Part shown: positions 25,713 through 34,316 of the stretch, one piece after another
How the letters are laid out: every line of letters starts with the position of its first letter
Position numbering within the stretch: the stretch's first letter is position 1
Source of the DNA: Chitinophagaceae bacterium
Lineage (GTDB): Bacteria; Bacteroidota; Bacteroidia; Chitinophagales; Chitinophagaceae
NCBI GenBank assembly: GCA_016720745.1
Contig: JADKKA010000022.1
Span: 868,001 to 932,000 of the forward strand
Length of the DNA: 64,000 bases
Direction: 5' to 3'
Made by a program: the position numbers and the translations under genes
The notes under the pieces: generated by a model
What the model was told of the DNA's origin: nothing
Seen by the model: only the letters and a program-made list of their open reading frames with translations
The model's database searches: none

Positions 25713-26639
25713 ATGAAAACCCGTTTTTCCCTTTATACCCTGCTGCTGGCAACCGTTTTGTTTGCCTTCAGTTCCTGTCAGAAGGATACCGAATCGGCCG
25801 ATTATTCTGCCGAAACTGCGGCTCATTCGGATGACCAGAACCGCTTTTCCGGAGAGGTTGATGCAGCGGCTAATGATGTTGCATTTACATTGGATGCCAC
25901 CGCCGGTTTTGCCGGAAGAGGACAGGAGGTACAATCTCTGATTTGTGATGCGACTGTTGCCGTGGACACAATGAGTAATCCCCGTACCATTACCATTACC
26001 TATAATGGAACGAACTGTATAGGTAACCGCACCCGTACCGGAGTAGTAGTCATTTCAATGGCCCAGGGAGTCAGATGGAAAAATGCCGGTGCTCAGATCA
26101 ATGTCAGCTTCCAGAATCTGCGGATCACGCGGGTGAGTGATAATAAAAGTATCCTGATTAATGGTACACAAACCCATACCAATGTCAGCGGTGGATTGTT
26201 GATCAATCTCCCCATAATGAACACAATCACCCATACAATCACCAGCAGTAATATGTCTGTTACATTTGATAATAATACTCAGCGTGTTTGGCAGGTAGCC
26301 CGTCAAAGGGTATTTAATTACAGCAATGGTGGTACCATAACGGTCACCGGTATGCATACTGAAAATGGAATCAGCGGTGTTGCTGAATGGGGAACCAACC
26401 GTTTTGGAAATACTTTTACCTCCGCTATTACACAACCCCTGGTATTCCGGCAGGATTGCAGCTTCCGTCTTGGTAGCGGCAAAGTGGAACACCGTACCGC
26501 TTATTTTAACGCGGCAGCTACCTTTGGACTTGATGCCAGTGGCAACCCAACAGGCTGTCCGGGTGCAAACAGTTATTACATGAAAATTGTATGGACCGGA
26601 CCGGGTGGTAATACTCGTTCAGCCATCTTACCTTATTAA
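25713..26639 (+). CDS. Lipoprotein of unknown function, Thr/Asn-rich beta protein
   Basis: A 308-residue lipoprotein (signal ...FAFSSC, Cys22) with an acidic linker (residues 23-50). The mature part is rich in Thr, Asn and Ser with alternating strands, for example RTITITYNGTNCIGNRTRTG and VFNYSNGGTITVTGMHTENG. Cys residues near LICDAT, TNCIGN, RQDCSFR and GCPGANS may form disulfides. No known domain is recognised. It is likely surface-attached and is followed by a strong terminator. Confidence 0.7.
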   Translation: MKTRFSLYTLLLATVLFAFSSCQKDTESADYSAETAAHSDDQNRFSGEVDAAANDVAFTLDATAGFAGRGQEVQSLICDATVAVDTMSNPRTITITYNGTNCIGNRTRTGVVVISMAQGVRWKNAGAQINVSFQNLRITRVSDNKSILINGTQTHTNVSGGLLINLPIMNTITHTITSSNMSVTFDNNTQRVWQVARQRVFNYSNGGTITVTGMHTENGISGVAEWGTNRFGNTFTSAITQPLVFRQDCSFRLGSGKVEHRTAYFNAAATFGLDASGNPTGCPGANSYYMKIVWTGPGGNTRSAILPY

Positions 26640-26660
26640 TAAACACTGAACATTGATGAT

Positions 26661-26697
26661 AAAGCCGCCAGGGAATACCCGGGCGGCTTTGTTTTTT
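26661..26697 (+). terminator. Rho-independent terminator of the beta-rich lipoprotein gene
   Basis: AAAGCCGCC and GGCGGCTTT form a perfect 9-bp stem, with GGG-AATA-CCC pairing inside the loop, and a GTTTTTT run follows. Confidence 0.88.
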
Positions 26698-26728
26698 CTG
26701 CATCGGTTTTACCAGTAAATTGCGGGGA

Positions 26729-27970
26729 ATGGCAGCAACTCTGTTTACCAACATAAGACTTCTTGTCAATACCAGGGAAGACAATCAGCTACTGAGAGGG
26801 GAAGCCCTTGCTCATCTTCCGGTAATAAAAAATGCCTACCTGCTCGTAGAGGATGGTATTATCGCTGCTTACGGTGAAATGGACGCAATGCCTGAATCAT
26901 TCACGGTAGTAGAAGAAATAGTGGATGCAACAGGCCAAATGATTTTGCCCTGCTGGTGCGACAGTCATACGCATCTTGTATTTGCTGCCAGCCGGGAAGA
27001 AGAATTTGTAGATAAGATCAAGGGACTTAGTTATGCTGAGATTGCTGCAAAAGGAGGGGGGATCCTCAATTCCGCACAAAAACTTAATGAGGCCAGCGAA
27101 TCTGAATTAATACGCATGGCCTGGATCCGGATTCAGGATTTAATTCGAATGGGTACCGGAGCTGTTGAAATAAAAAGCGGATATGGCTTATCAGTGGAAG
27201 GAGAATTAAAAATGCTGCGGGTTATTAAAAGACTGAAAGAAACTTCACCCATCCCGGTCAAAGCAACATTTCTTGGCGCACATAGTTATCCGCCTGCCTA
27301 CCGGGAAAATCATTCCGGTTATATTGACCTGATTAAAAATGAAATGCTGCCCGTGATTGCAGCAGAGGAGCTTGCAGATTATATTGATGTTTTTTGTGAA
27401 ACAGGTTTCTTTTCTGAAGAAGAAACAATTGATATCTGCCGGGCCGGTATGGCATACGGACTGATCCCCAAAATACATGCAAACCAGTTGAATCTTTCCG
27501 GCGGGGTGCAGGCTGGAGTGACCCTTGGTGCCCTCTCCGTAGATCATCTTGAGACGATGGATGATGCTGCAATCAGATTACTGGCAGCTTCTGATACCAT
27601 TGGCACTTTATTACCTACGGCTGCTTTTTTTCTAAGGATGCCATTTCAACCGGCAAGACAACTGATCGATGCCGGTTGCGCCATTGCCCTGGCTTCTGAT
27701 TTTAATCCGGGTTCATCGCCCTCGGGAAATATGAACCTGGTCATTGCCATGAGCTGTATTCAAATGAAAATGCTTCCGGAAGAAGCCATCAATGCGGCCA
27801 CAATAAACGGGGCCTTCGCCATGGGGTTGGAGGATTCATTGGGTAGTATCAGCGCCGGAAAAAAAGCCAATCTCATTCTTACAAAACCTATTCCTTCACT
27901 GGCCTACCTGCCTTATGCATTCGGCGCTATGAATATTGACCGGGTCATGATTGCCGGCGAATGGGCCTGA
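26729..27970 (+). CDS. hutI: Imidazolonepropionase HutI
   Basis: Third enzyme of histidine breakdown, opening 4-imidazolone-5-propionate to N-formimino-glutamate. The ATG at 26729 gives 413 residues, the family length; a TTG 9 bases upstream is in frame but unlikely. Metal and active-site blocks are clear: CWCDSHTHLVFA (His80, His82), KSGYGLSVEGELKMLRVI, LGAHSYPPAY, IPKIHANQLN, SVDHLE and ASDFNPGSSPSGNM. It is an amidohydrolase-fold cytosolic enzyme. The later steps (ftcD and an arginase-like gene) lie 3-9 kb downstream; hutH and hutU are not in the window. Confidence 0.95.
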   Translation: MAATLFTNIRLLVNTREDNQLLRGEALAHLPVIKNAYLLVEDGIIAAYGEMDAMPESFTVVEEIVDATGQMILPCWCDSHTHLVFAASREEEFVDKIKGLSYAEIAAKGGGILNSAQKLNEASESELIRMAWIRIQDLIRMGTGAVEIKSGYGLSVEGELKMLRVIKRLKETSPIPVKATFLGAHSYPPAYRENHSGYIDLIKNEMLPVIAAEELADYIDVFCETGFFSEEETIDICRAGMAYGLIPKIHANQLNLSGGVQAGVTLGALSVDHLETMDDAAIRLLAASDTIGTLLPTAAFFLRMPFQPARQLIDAGCAIALASDFNPGSSPSGNMNLVIAMSCIQMKMLPEEAINAATINGAFAMGLEDSLGSISAGKKANLILTKPIPSLAYLPYAFGAMNIDRVMIAGEWA

Positions 27971-28035
27971 GTCTTTCCATTTATATAACAGTTGTTTTAG
28001 CTGATTACTAAACGGATGTTGTATTTTCGATACAC

Positions 28036-30081
28036 ATGATCCGGCTGAAAAAAAGAAAACCAGGATTTTTTGAACAGGTTATTGCAGGCAATCAGATCAT
28101 GCCCGCAACCGACCGCAAAAAGGGACTCCAATTCCTGGTCGATTTTATCGGGGAAATCAGACCCGGTGGCGGTAAAAGAAAAGATGCCGCCAAAAACCTG
28201 CAACAAGCCATTGAGCAAATAAGGAACAACCGGGTTTTACTGGCCAACCTGCAGCATGCCCTGCTTTCCCAACTCAGCAGTACCGATTTGACTTCCGCCA
28301 TTACCGAAAGCGGGATACCACTTGCCCGTGGTTTCTGGCAGGAATTATCAAACCGGTTAAAACATAAAATTTTACCTCCCCTGCTGGATGAGGATGACTT
28401 TCTTTATGTCATACAAACTGTGTTTTACCTGAAGAATGATTTTGTTTGGGTAGAAGCGATTCCAAGAAAAATCTGGATCGATTTTTTTACAACCGCCTCT
28501 TTTAATTTCGGAATGGCCGGAATTGAATTCAAGAAGGAACTGATGCAGGCCATGAAAATTCTTTCTTACCAGGTGGCACAGCTGGGTCTGGAAAAAGTAG
28601 TACTGGAATACCTCCCTAAAGAAGATCAGCATCATGACACACCCTTTGTGATCCAGAATTACAAAGTACATGAGCTGGAAAACCTGCTGGAACAAAATGC
28701 CGGACCCCATGAACTGGCCGTCATTTCAGGTCAGTTAAAAGATGACATGCAGCATGCTTATGATCTGATTGATCATATCCGGGAAAGCCATACCGAGAAG
28801 GGAGCGAGTATACAGCAAACATATATCCTGTTGATCCTCTCAAACCGGTTACAGCGAATGCAGCTGATCCTGGATGCGCTTGATGCAGATGATCAGTTTG
28901 ATACGGGTCGGTTTGTGGACCTCTTTCGTATGCTGATCCGGAATGAAAAAAGAAAAAACTCCATCCGTGAATTTTTGTCGCAGGGCGTAGGATACCTGGC
29001 CTACCAGATAGCCGAACACAAAGGAAACAAGGGAAGTAAATATATTACCGTTTCCCGAAAGGAATATTTTAAAATGATTGCCAGCGCCATGTGGGGCGGC
29101 TTTATCATTTCCTTCATTGCTATTTTTAAAAACCTGATCAATAAACTGCAGCTGGCTCCTTTTCCGGCCGGGTTTTTATTCAGTATGAATTACAGTGCCG
29201 GTTTTATCCTGATCGAAGAAACCGGATCCACCCTTGCTACCAAACAACCGGCTTTTACGGCCAGTGCCGTAGCCAGTTCACTCGATTCTAAAAAAACAGA
29301 AGGAGAACCTGACCTGGACGGGCTTGCTGTTACTGTGGCCCGGGTACTCAGGAGTCAGATCGCTTCATTTTTTGGCAACCTGATCATCGTCTTTCCATTG
29401 ACCTTTTTATTAGCCTGGGGCTATCACGAAATTTTTAACCGGCAAATCGTGAGTGGCGGGGCTGCACTTAAGATGCTGGTAGATCAGCATCCCTGGAGAA
29501 GCGCTTCACTGCTCTATGCCTGCTTTACCGGTTTTTTTCTGTTTGTAAGTGGAATTATTGCCGGTTACTGGCAAAATAAAATTCAATATGGCAGGATCCG
29601 GGAGCGACTGATCCGGCACCCGGCCCTGAAGAGAACCATTTCCCCCAAAAGGCTGAATCGTTTGGCCACTTATGTTGAAAAACATTTTGGCTCCCTGATG
29701 GGCAGCATCGCGCTGGGTTTCTTTCTCGGATTTTCAGGCGTACTTGGAAAAATTTTCGGAATACCTTTCGATATCAGGCATATTACCATTGCAGCGGGGA
29801 ATACAGCGATTGGAGTTTATGGACTTGGACTGGATAACATTCCTTCCTGGTTTATGCTGGCTGTATTTACCGGCGTATTAGGTATAGGTCTGATGAATTT
29901 CGTGGTGAGTTTTTCTCTGGCCTTTATCATGGCTGTAAAATCAAGGGGCATTCATTTGTCGCAATACCCCCGCTTAATCAAAACCATCGGATGGTATTTT
30001 TTACGACATCCGAAAGATTTCATCCTTCCTCCGGTTGAAAAGCCTGAACCGGTTTTTAAGCCGCTGAAGAAAGACAATTAA
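28036..30081 (+). CDS. Multi-spanning membrane protein of the 'site-specific recombinase' (Gcr-like) family
   Basis: A 681-residue protein. The first half (to about 330) is helical and soluble, with LVDFIGEIRPGGGKRKDAA, NLQHALLSQLSSTDLTSA and LLDEDDFLYVIQTVF. The second half holds about seven membrane helices, for example MWGGFIISFIAIF, FPAGFLFSMNYSAGFIL, FFGNLIIVFPLTFLLAWGYH and SIALGFFLGFSGVLGKIFG. This matches, from memory, the family named after a Neisseria gene (PF10136), although nothing in it resembles a recombinase catalytic core. A membrane role is much more likely. A small lipoprotein gene follows 8 bases later, probably in the same transcript. Confidence 0.7.
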   Translation: MIRLKKRKPGFFEQVIAGNQIMPATDRKKGLQFLVDFIGEIRPGGGKRKDAAKNLQQAIEQIRNNRVLLANLQHALLSQLSSTDLTSAITESGIPLARGFWQELSNRLKHKILPPLLDEDDFLYVIQTVFYLKNDFVWVEAIPRKIWIDFFTTASFNFGMAGIEFKKELMQAMKILSYQVAQLGLEKVVLEYLPKEDQHHDTPFVIQNYKVHELENLLEQNAGPHELAVISGQLKDDMQHAYDLIDHIRESHTEKGASIQQTYILLILSNRLQRMQLILDALDADDQFDTGRFVDLFRMLIRNEKRKNSIREFLSQGVGYLAYQIAEHKGNKGSKYITVSRKEYFKMIASAMWGGFIISFIAIFKNLINKLQLAPFPAGFLFSMNYSAGFILIEETGSTLATKQPAFTASAVASSLDSKKTEGEPDLDGLAVTVARVLRSQIASFFGNLIIVFPLTFLLAWGYHEIFNRQIVSGGAALKMLVDQHPWRSASLLYACFTGFFLFVSGIIAGYWQNKIQYGRIRERLIRHPALKRTISPKRLNRLATYVEKHFGSLMGSIALGFFLGFSGVLGKIFGIPFDIRHITIAAGNTAIGVYGLGLDNIPSWFMLAVFTGVLGIGLMNFVVSFSLAFIMAVKSRGIHLSQYPRLIKTIGWYFLRHPKDFILPPVEKPEPVFKPLKKDN

Positions 30082-30089
30082 CAATTTCC

Positions 30090-30452
30090 ATGTACAGGAA
30101 AGTATTGATCTTATTATTATTTGTAGTGATAGTTTTCAGTTTGTCCTGTTCAAAAAGAATACTGGAAGCCGATTCTGCACATAAGCTACATGATGAATAT
30201 TTTATTTTACGGAAAAACGGATACTATGCAAATAAAATATTGCTGATGGGAATGTTACGGATGCCTGATACAGACAGGGGGCGTTATTTTTTATCCGGGG
30301 ATACAATTTATATGGTTAAAAAAATGCGCAAAAAACTTTTCAGACTTCAGGGCTATGCTTTAATTGATACATTACGGAAAAGGGTTACTCTTTTTCCAGG
30401 GGATAGCATCCGTGAAAAAGAATATCGTTTGATTAAATACCCGGGGAAATGA
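30090..30452 (+). CDS. Small basic lipoprotein of unknown function
   Basis: A 120-residue lipoprotein (signal VVIVFSLSC, Cys20). The mature part is basic (KKMRKKLFRL and DTLRKRVTLF) and has no recognised domain. It starts 8 bases after the large membrane-protein gene, so joint expression is likely. The gene on the other side is convergent. Confidence 0.65.
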   Translation: MYRKVLILLLFVVIVFSLSCSKRILEADSAHKLHDEYFILRKNGYYANKILLMGMLRMPDTDRGRYFLSGDTIYMVKKMRKKLFRLQGYALIDTLRKRVTLFPGDSIREKEYRLIKYPGK

Positions 30453-30479
30453 AGCGGAATGAATAGGGACAAACCGGAC

Positions 30480-31022
30480 TTATTCTGATATATCCCTGAA
30501 ACTGAACTTCTGACCGCCAATGGAAGCTTCATACATCAGTCCTCCCTTGGTTTGGGTAAAGATCATCACGCCGTCACTGTATTTGGCATTTGCAGAAGCA
30601 CCGGCTGTTACTGCCACGGCGGAAGCCTGGGCCGAAAATTCCAGTCTGTTCTCTTTGAAACGCTCCAGCGCCTCACTGTTCTCAAAGAAAATAACTTCCC
30701 GGTAGGCCTGACCGCCCCACTGAAATCCAATCGTCAACTGGGTCATTTTAGCCATTCCGATCAGTTGATCATTTTTAAATACCACACCATTACCGGCAGC
30801 GCCCCCGATACCCATTCCACCTTTTCCTACATTAGGTAATATCGCATAGGCATATGCATCACTGAATAAATTTTTCATCAGGCCATCTGTGTCAATAAAA
30901 GCTTCTTTGGCTGTTTGTGCATCCTTAAAAATCTTTTCATCTTTTGAACTCATCTGGGCTATAGAAGAAAGGGAAAGCAAAAGCGACAGGGCCATCGTGA
31001 TGGGCAGCATAGTATATTTCAT
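30480..31022 (-). CDS. SYLF-domain (YSC84-like) lipid-binding exported protein
   Basis: A 180-residue protein with a signal peptide (1-22, ...LLSLSSIAQ). The rest is a SYLF/YSC84-type domain: AYAYAILPNVGKGGMGIGGAAGNGVVF, TIGFQWGGQAYREVIFF and SDGVMIFTQTKGGLMYEASIGGQKF. Eukaryotic SYLF proteins bind phosphoinositides; bacterial exported copies are associated with the envelope but have no settled role. It is a single gene on the minus strand. Confidence 0.85.
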   Translation of the reverse strand: MKYTMLPITMALSLLLSLSSIAQMSSKDEKIFKDAQTAKEAFIDTDGLMKNLFSDAYAYAILPNVGKGGMGIGGAAGNGVVFKNDQLIGMAKMTQLTIGFQWGGQAYREVIFFENSEALERFKENRLEFSAQASAVAVTAGASANAKYSDGVMIFTQTKGGLMYEASIGGQKFSFRDISE

Positions 31023-31216
31023 GTATCAGATTTTAAGTAAGATAGGACAAAGACCATGCGGGTGTCCTTCTGATTTTGTTAATTCCACCGATTCGGCGCT
31101 TATTTTTACAGATTCATTACAAAAACAGGGTTGCCTGGTATACAGCTGTTTAACCGGTCAGGTGCTGGTCAATTCCGTCATATCCAATACCTTCGTTATC
31201 TGTTAAAACTAGACTC

Positions 31217-32872
31217 ATGCAATTGATAGAATGTGTTCCCAATTTCAGCGAAGGACAGGATTTAAATATCATCCGCCAGATCACCAACGAAATCGAAACG
31301 GTGGAAGGGGTGAGGTTACTCAATGTGGATCCGGGAAAAGCGACTAATCGGACCGTCGTCACTTTTGTTGGTGCACCAGGACCCGTTACAGAAGCTGCTT
31401 TCCGGGCAATTAAAAAAGCAGGTGAGCTGATTGATATGAGTAAACACAAAGGAGAACATCCCAGAATGGGTGCCACCGACGTCTGTCCGTTGATCCCAAT
31501 CGCCAATATCAGTATGGAGGAAACAGCGGCATGGGCTCAACAACTGGCTCAAAGGGTTGGCACTGAACTGAATCTCCCGGTTTATCTCTATGAAGCTGCA
31601 CAACCCAATAAAGAAAGAAACAATTTGTCGGTAATCAGGGCCGGAGAATACGAGGGCTTTTTTAAAAAAATAAAAGACCCCGCCTGGAAACCGGATTTCG
31701 GTCCGGCAGAATTTGATGCAAAGCGCGGTGCCACCGTTATCGGAGCCAGAGATTTTCTGGTGGCCTATAATATCAACCTGAATACGACTTCTACCCGCAG
31801 GGCCAATGCCATTGCTTTTGATGTTAGAGAGGCCGGAAGAAATGTGATGGAGAATGGCGTAAAGGTTAATCAACCCGGTACATTGAAGTCTGTCAAAGCC
31901 ATTGGCTGGTACATTGAAGAATACGGCGTGGCACAGATCAGCATGAACCTGACTAATATCAATATCACTCCCGTACATATTGCATTTGATGAGGTTTGTA
32001 ATAAAGCTGCCGCCAGAGGGATCCGTGTAACCGGGAGTGAACTGGTTGGATTAGTTCCTTTGAAAGCTATGCTGGATGCCGGTAAATTTTTCCTGCGCAA
32101 GCAACAGCGTAGTACAGGGGTATCAGAAAAAGAACTGATCAAGATTGCTGTAAAGAGCATGGGTTTGGATGAGCTGGCTCCTTTTAAACCAGAAGAAAGG
32201 ATCATTGAATACCTGTTGAAAGATCCTTCTGATAGTAAGCTGGTGAGCATGACACTTGCTGATTTTGCCAATGAAACGTCCAGTGAAAGCCCGGCTCCGG
32301 GTGGTGGATCCGTATCAGCATATGTTGGCGCATTGGGTATTTCACTGGCAACCATGGTTGCCAACCTTTCTTCACACAAAAGAGGATGGGATGATCGCTG
32401 GGAAGAATTCAGTAACTGGGCAGAGAAAGGCGAACAATTGAAAAATGAATTGCTGCAACTGGTAGACGAAGATACCAGGGCATTTAACCGCATCATGACC
32501 GCCATGGGTTTACCCAAATCCACGGAAGAAGAAAAAGCCGCCCGCTCGAAAGCAATGATGGATGCAACCAGGTATGCGATTGAAGTGCCCTTTAAAGTAA
32601 TGCAGGCAGCTTATAGCAGTATGGACATCATCAGGGCCATGACGATCAATGGCAATCCCAATTCTGTTTCAGATGCAGGAGTAGGAGCCTTATGTGCCAG
32701 AACGGCCGTGATGGGTGCCTATATGAATGTAAAAATCAATGCGGCAGGTTTCGCCGATCAGCATTATACAACTGAAATGCTGAATAAAGCAGCAGCCATC
32801 GCTGTTAAGACCCGGGCGATGGAAGATGAAATTATTGCATTGGTTGATCAATGCATCAGTGGAAATGCTTAA
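31217..32872 (+). CDS. ftcD: Bifunctional glutamate formimidoyltransferase / formimidoyl-THF cyclodeaminase
   Basis: A 551-residue fusion like vertebrate FTCD (about 541). The transferase half begins MQLIECVPNFSEGQ and carries KHKGEHPRMGATDVCPLIPI, with His81 at the place of the catalytic His. The second half, from about 345, has LADFANETSSESPAPGGGSVSAY and VGALGISLATMVANLS, the cyclodeaminase domain. Together they move the formimino group from formiminoglutamate to tetrahydrofolate and release ammonia to give 5,10-methenyl-THF, linking histidine breakdown to one-carbon metabolism. Upstream hutI makes its substrate. Confidence 0.95.
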   Translation: MQLIECVPNFSEGQDLNIIRQITNEIETVEGVRLLNVDPGKATNRTVVTFVGAPGPVTEAAFRAIKKAGELIDMSKHKGEHPRMGATDVCPLIPIANISMEETAAWAQQLAQRVGTELNLPVYLYEAAQPNKERNNLSVIRAGEYEGFFKKIKDPAWKPDFGPAEFDAKRGATVIGARDFLVAYNINLNTTSTRRANAIAFDVREAGRNVMENGVKVNQPGTLKSVKAIGWYIEEYGVAQISMNLTNINITPVHIAFDEVCNKAAARGIRVTGSELVGLVPLKAMLDAGKFFLRKQQRSTGVSEKELIKIAVKSMGLDELAPFKPEERIIEYLLKDPSDSKLVSMTLADFANETSSESPAPGGGSVSAYVGALGISLATMVANLSSHKRGWDDRWEEFSNWAEKGEQLKNELLQLVDEDTRAFNRIMTAMGLPKSTEEEKAARSKAMMDATRYAIEVPFKVMQAAYSSMDIIRAMTINGNPNSVSDAGVGALCARTAVMGAYMNVKINAAGFADQHYTTEMLNKAAAIAVKTRAMEDEIIALVDQCISGNA

Positions 32873-32963
32873 ACACTGAACAAAGGAAACGGAAAATTAA
32901 TTTTTGTTCCAGTGGAAATGGAATATATTTAAAGACCTTAATCTTTGTCCAAACCACTGCAAT

Positions 32964-34316
32964 ATGGAAATTCACCTGCTGGATGTTGGTACCCGTGAAT
33001 ACGGAGACTGTATCATTGTCCATAATGATAAAAAGCGTATCCTGATTGATGGCGCCCATAAAGGCGATTCAGCACTGCTGAAAAAACAAATGAAAGCCAT
33101 CTTTGAAGAAGAGGGCCCTTATCATTTTGACCTTTTGGTAGTTACTCACCTCCACGATGATCATATCGGCTGTTTACCTGAACTGATAAAAAACGGGGAT
33201 ATCACCCTGGCCAAATCATTATTGATGAACCCGGTCTTTCGCTGGAAAGAAGGAGGGGTGGATACCATTACCGGTCACGACGGATTTGTGGATGCCCTGC
33301 TGGAAGAAGATCATTCATTTTTACCGGATGATGAATTGGAACAGTTTTTGGTAGATGCAGCTGGCCTGGTGGACCGATACGGGGATATGATTAAGGCTTT
33401 AAAAAATCAAGGGAAAGTTATATTCTTTAACGGAGTGGATGCCACTGACTTCAGCACACTTGAAAAAGAGTTCAGCAGCCTGGGAATGAAAATACTCGGA
33501 CCGACCAAAAAACATTTAAAGCTCACACAAACGGCCTTGTTGGGAGTAGTGGATACGCTGAAAGATTTTGTATCCAGTTCCGCTTTTACTGATACTGCTG
33601 TTCAGCCTGCAGACCGATACCGTCGTTTATTTGCAGGGACGGCTACCGATAGCCTGCTGGTGATGGATGCTGCTAAAAACAAAGGCTCTATCAATAATGA
33701 AAGTATCATTCTGAAATTTTCACAAAAAGGTCCAAAGGGCTGGACGGCCATGCTTTCCGGAGATATGCAGTTTGCAGTTCCTGAAGTGGCTGGTCTGGAT
33801 GCGGAAATGACCAAATTGCTGAGTAAAGTAAACAGCAGCGGGCCATATGATTTTATCAAGACTTCACATCATACTTCTTATAATGGACTGAGCGAAGAAA
33901 TGATGGACCAATGGATCAGCGATGGAACAGAATTTTTCGGGCATTCGGGTGGATTGTACGATCCTTCTCACCCGGAACCGGATGTATTGAAAGCATTAAA
34001 GGAAAGAGAAGATAAAATCCAATACGCCCGGACAGACCGGAACGGATTGATTCGCGTAGCACAGGACGAGAATGGGGAATTGAGCATGTGGATTACAAAG
34101 GGTGATGTCAACAATTTCGCCAAAAACAAAGATAAACCCCGCAATGATGACCAGTCTGTAACAGAACCGGTTAGTACGGAAAATAAACCCAAGGACAAGC
34201 CATCAACCACCGTTGTTTCCAGCGGAGACAGTAGTCAGCTACAATTTTCAGCCACCATACCGGAAAACAGACATGTACGAATCACTATCGAAATAGATGG
34301 TGAAAAAAAAAATTGA
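32964..34316 (+). CDS. Metallo-beta-lactamase fold hydrolase, ComEC-like, with flexible C-terminal tail
   Basis: Start chosen at ATG 32964, which begins directly with the first strand, MEIHLLDVGTREYGDCIIVH; a TTG 60 bases upstream adds an unlikely prefix. The 450-residue protein has THLHDDHIGCLPEL (metal ligands His62, His64, Asp66, His67), MLSGDMQFAVPE and KTSHHTSYNG, the order seen in ComEC/Rec2-type MBL domains. No signal or membrane segment is seen, so it is cytosolic. After about residue 390 comes a Lys/Pro/Asp-rich linker and a short beta tail (LQFSATIPENRHVRITIEID). The stop overlaps the TTG start of a clan CD peptidase gene, strongly suggesting a joint system. The substrate, possibly nucleic acid or a nucleotide, is unknown. 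Confidence 0.82.
   Translation: MEIHLLDVGTREYGDCIIVHNDKKRILIDGAHKGDSALLKKQMKAIFEEEGPYHFDLLVVTHLHDDHIGCLPELIKNGDITLAKSLLMNPVFRWKEGGVDTITGHDGFVDALLEEDHSFLPDDELEQFLVDAAGLVDRYGDMIKALKNQGKVIFFNGVDATDFSTLEKEFSSLGMKILGPTKKHLKLTQTALLGVVDTLKDFVSSSAFTDTAVQPADRYRRLFAGTATDSLLVMDAAKNKGSINNESIILKFSQKGPKGWTAMLSGDMQFAVPEVAGLDAEMTKLLSKVNSSGPYDFIKTSHHTSYNGLSEEMMDQWISDGTEFFGHSGGLYDPSHPEPDVLKALKEREDKIQYARTDRNGLIRVAQDENGELSMWITKGDVNNFAKNKDKPRNDDQSVTEPVSTENKPKDKPSTTVVSSGDSSQLQFSATIPENRHVRITIEIDGEKKN

Noticed and set aside
28036..30081. Mobile element based on the 'recombinase' family name
   Set aside because: The protein is a multi-helix membrane protein, and no flanking repeats or other mobile genes were seen.
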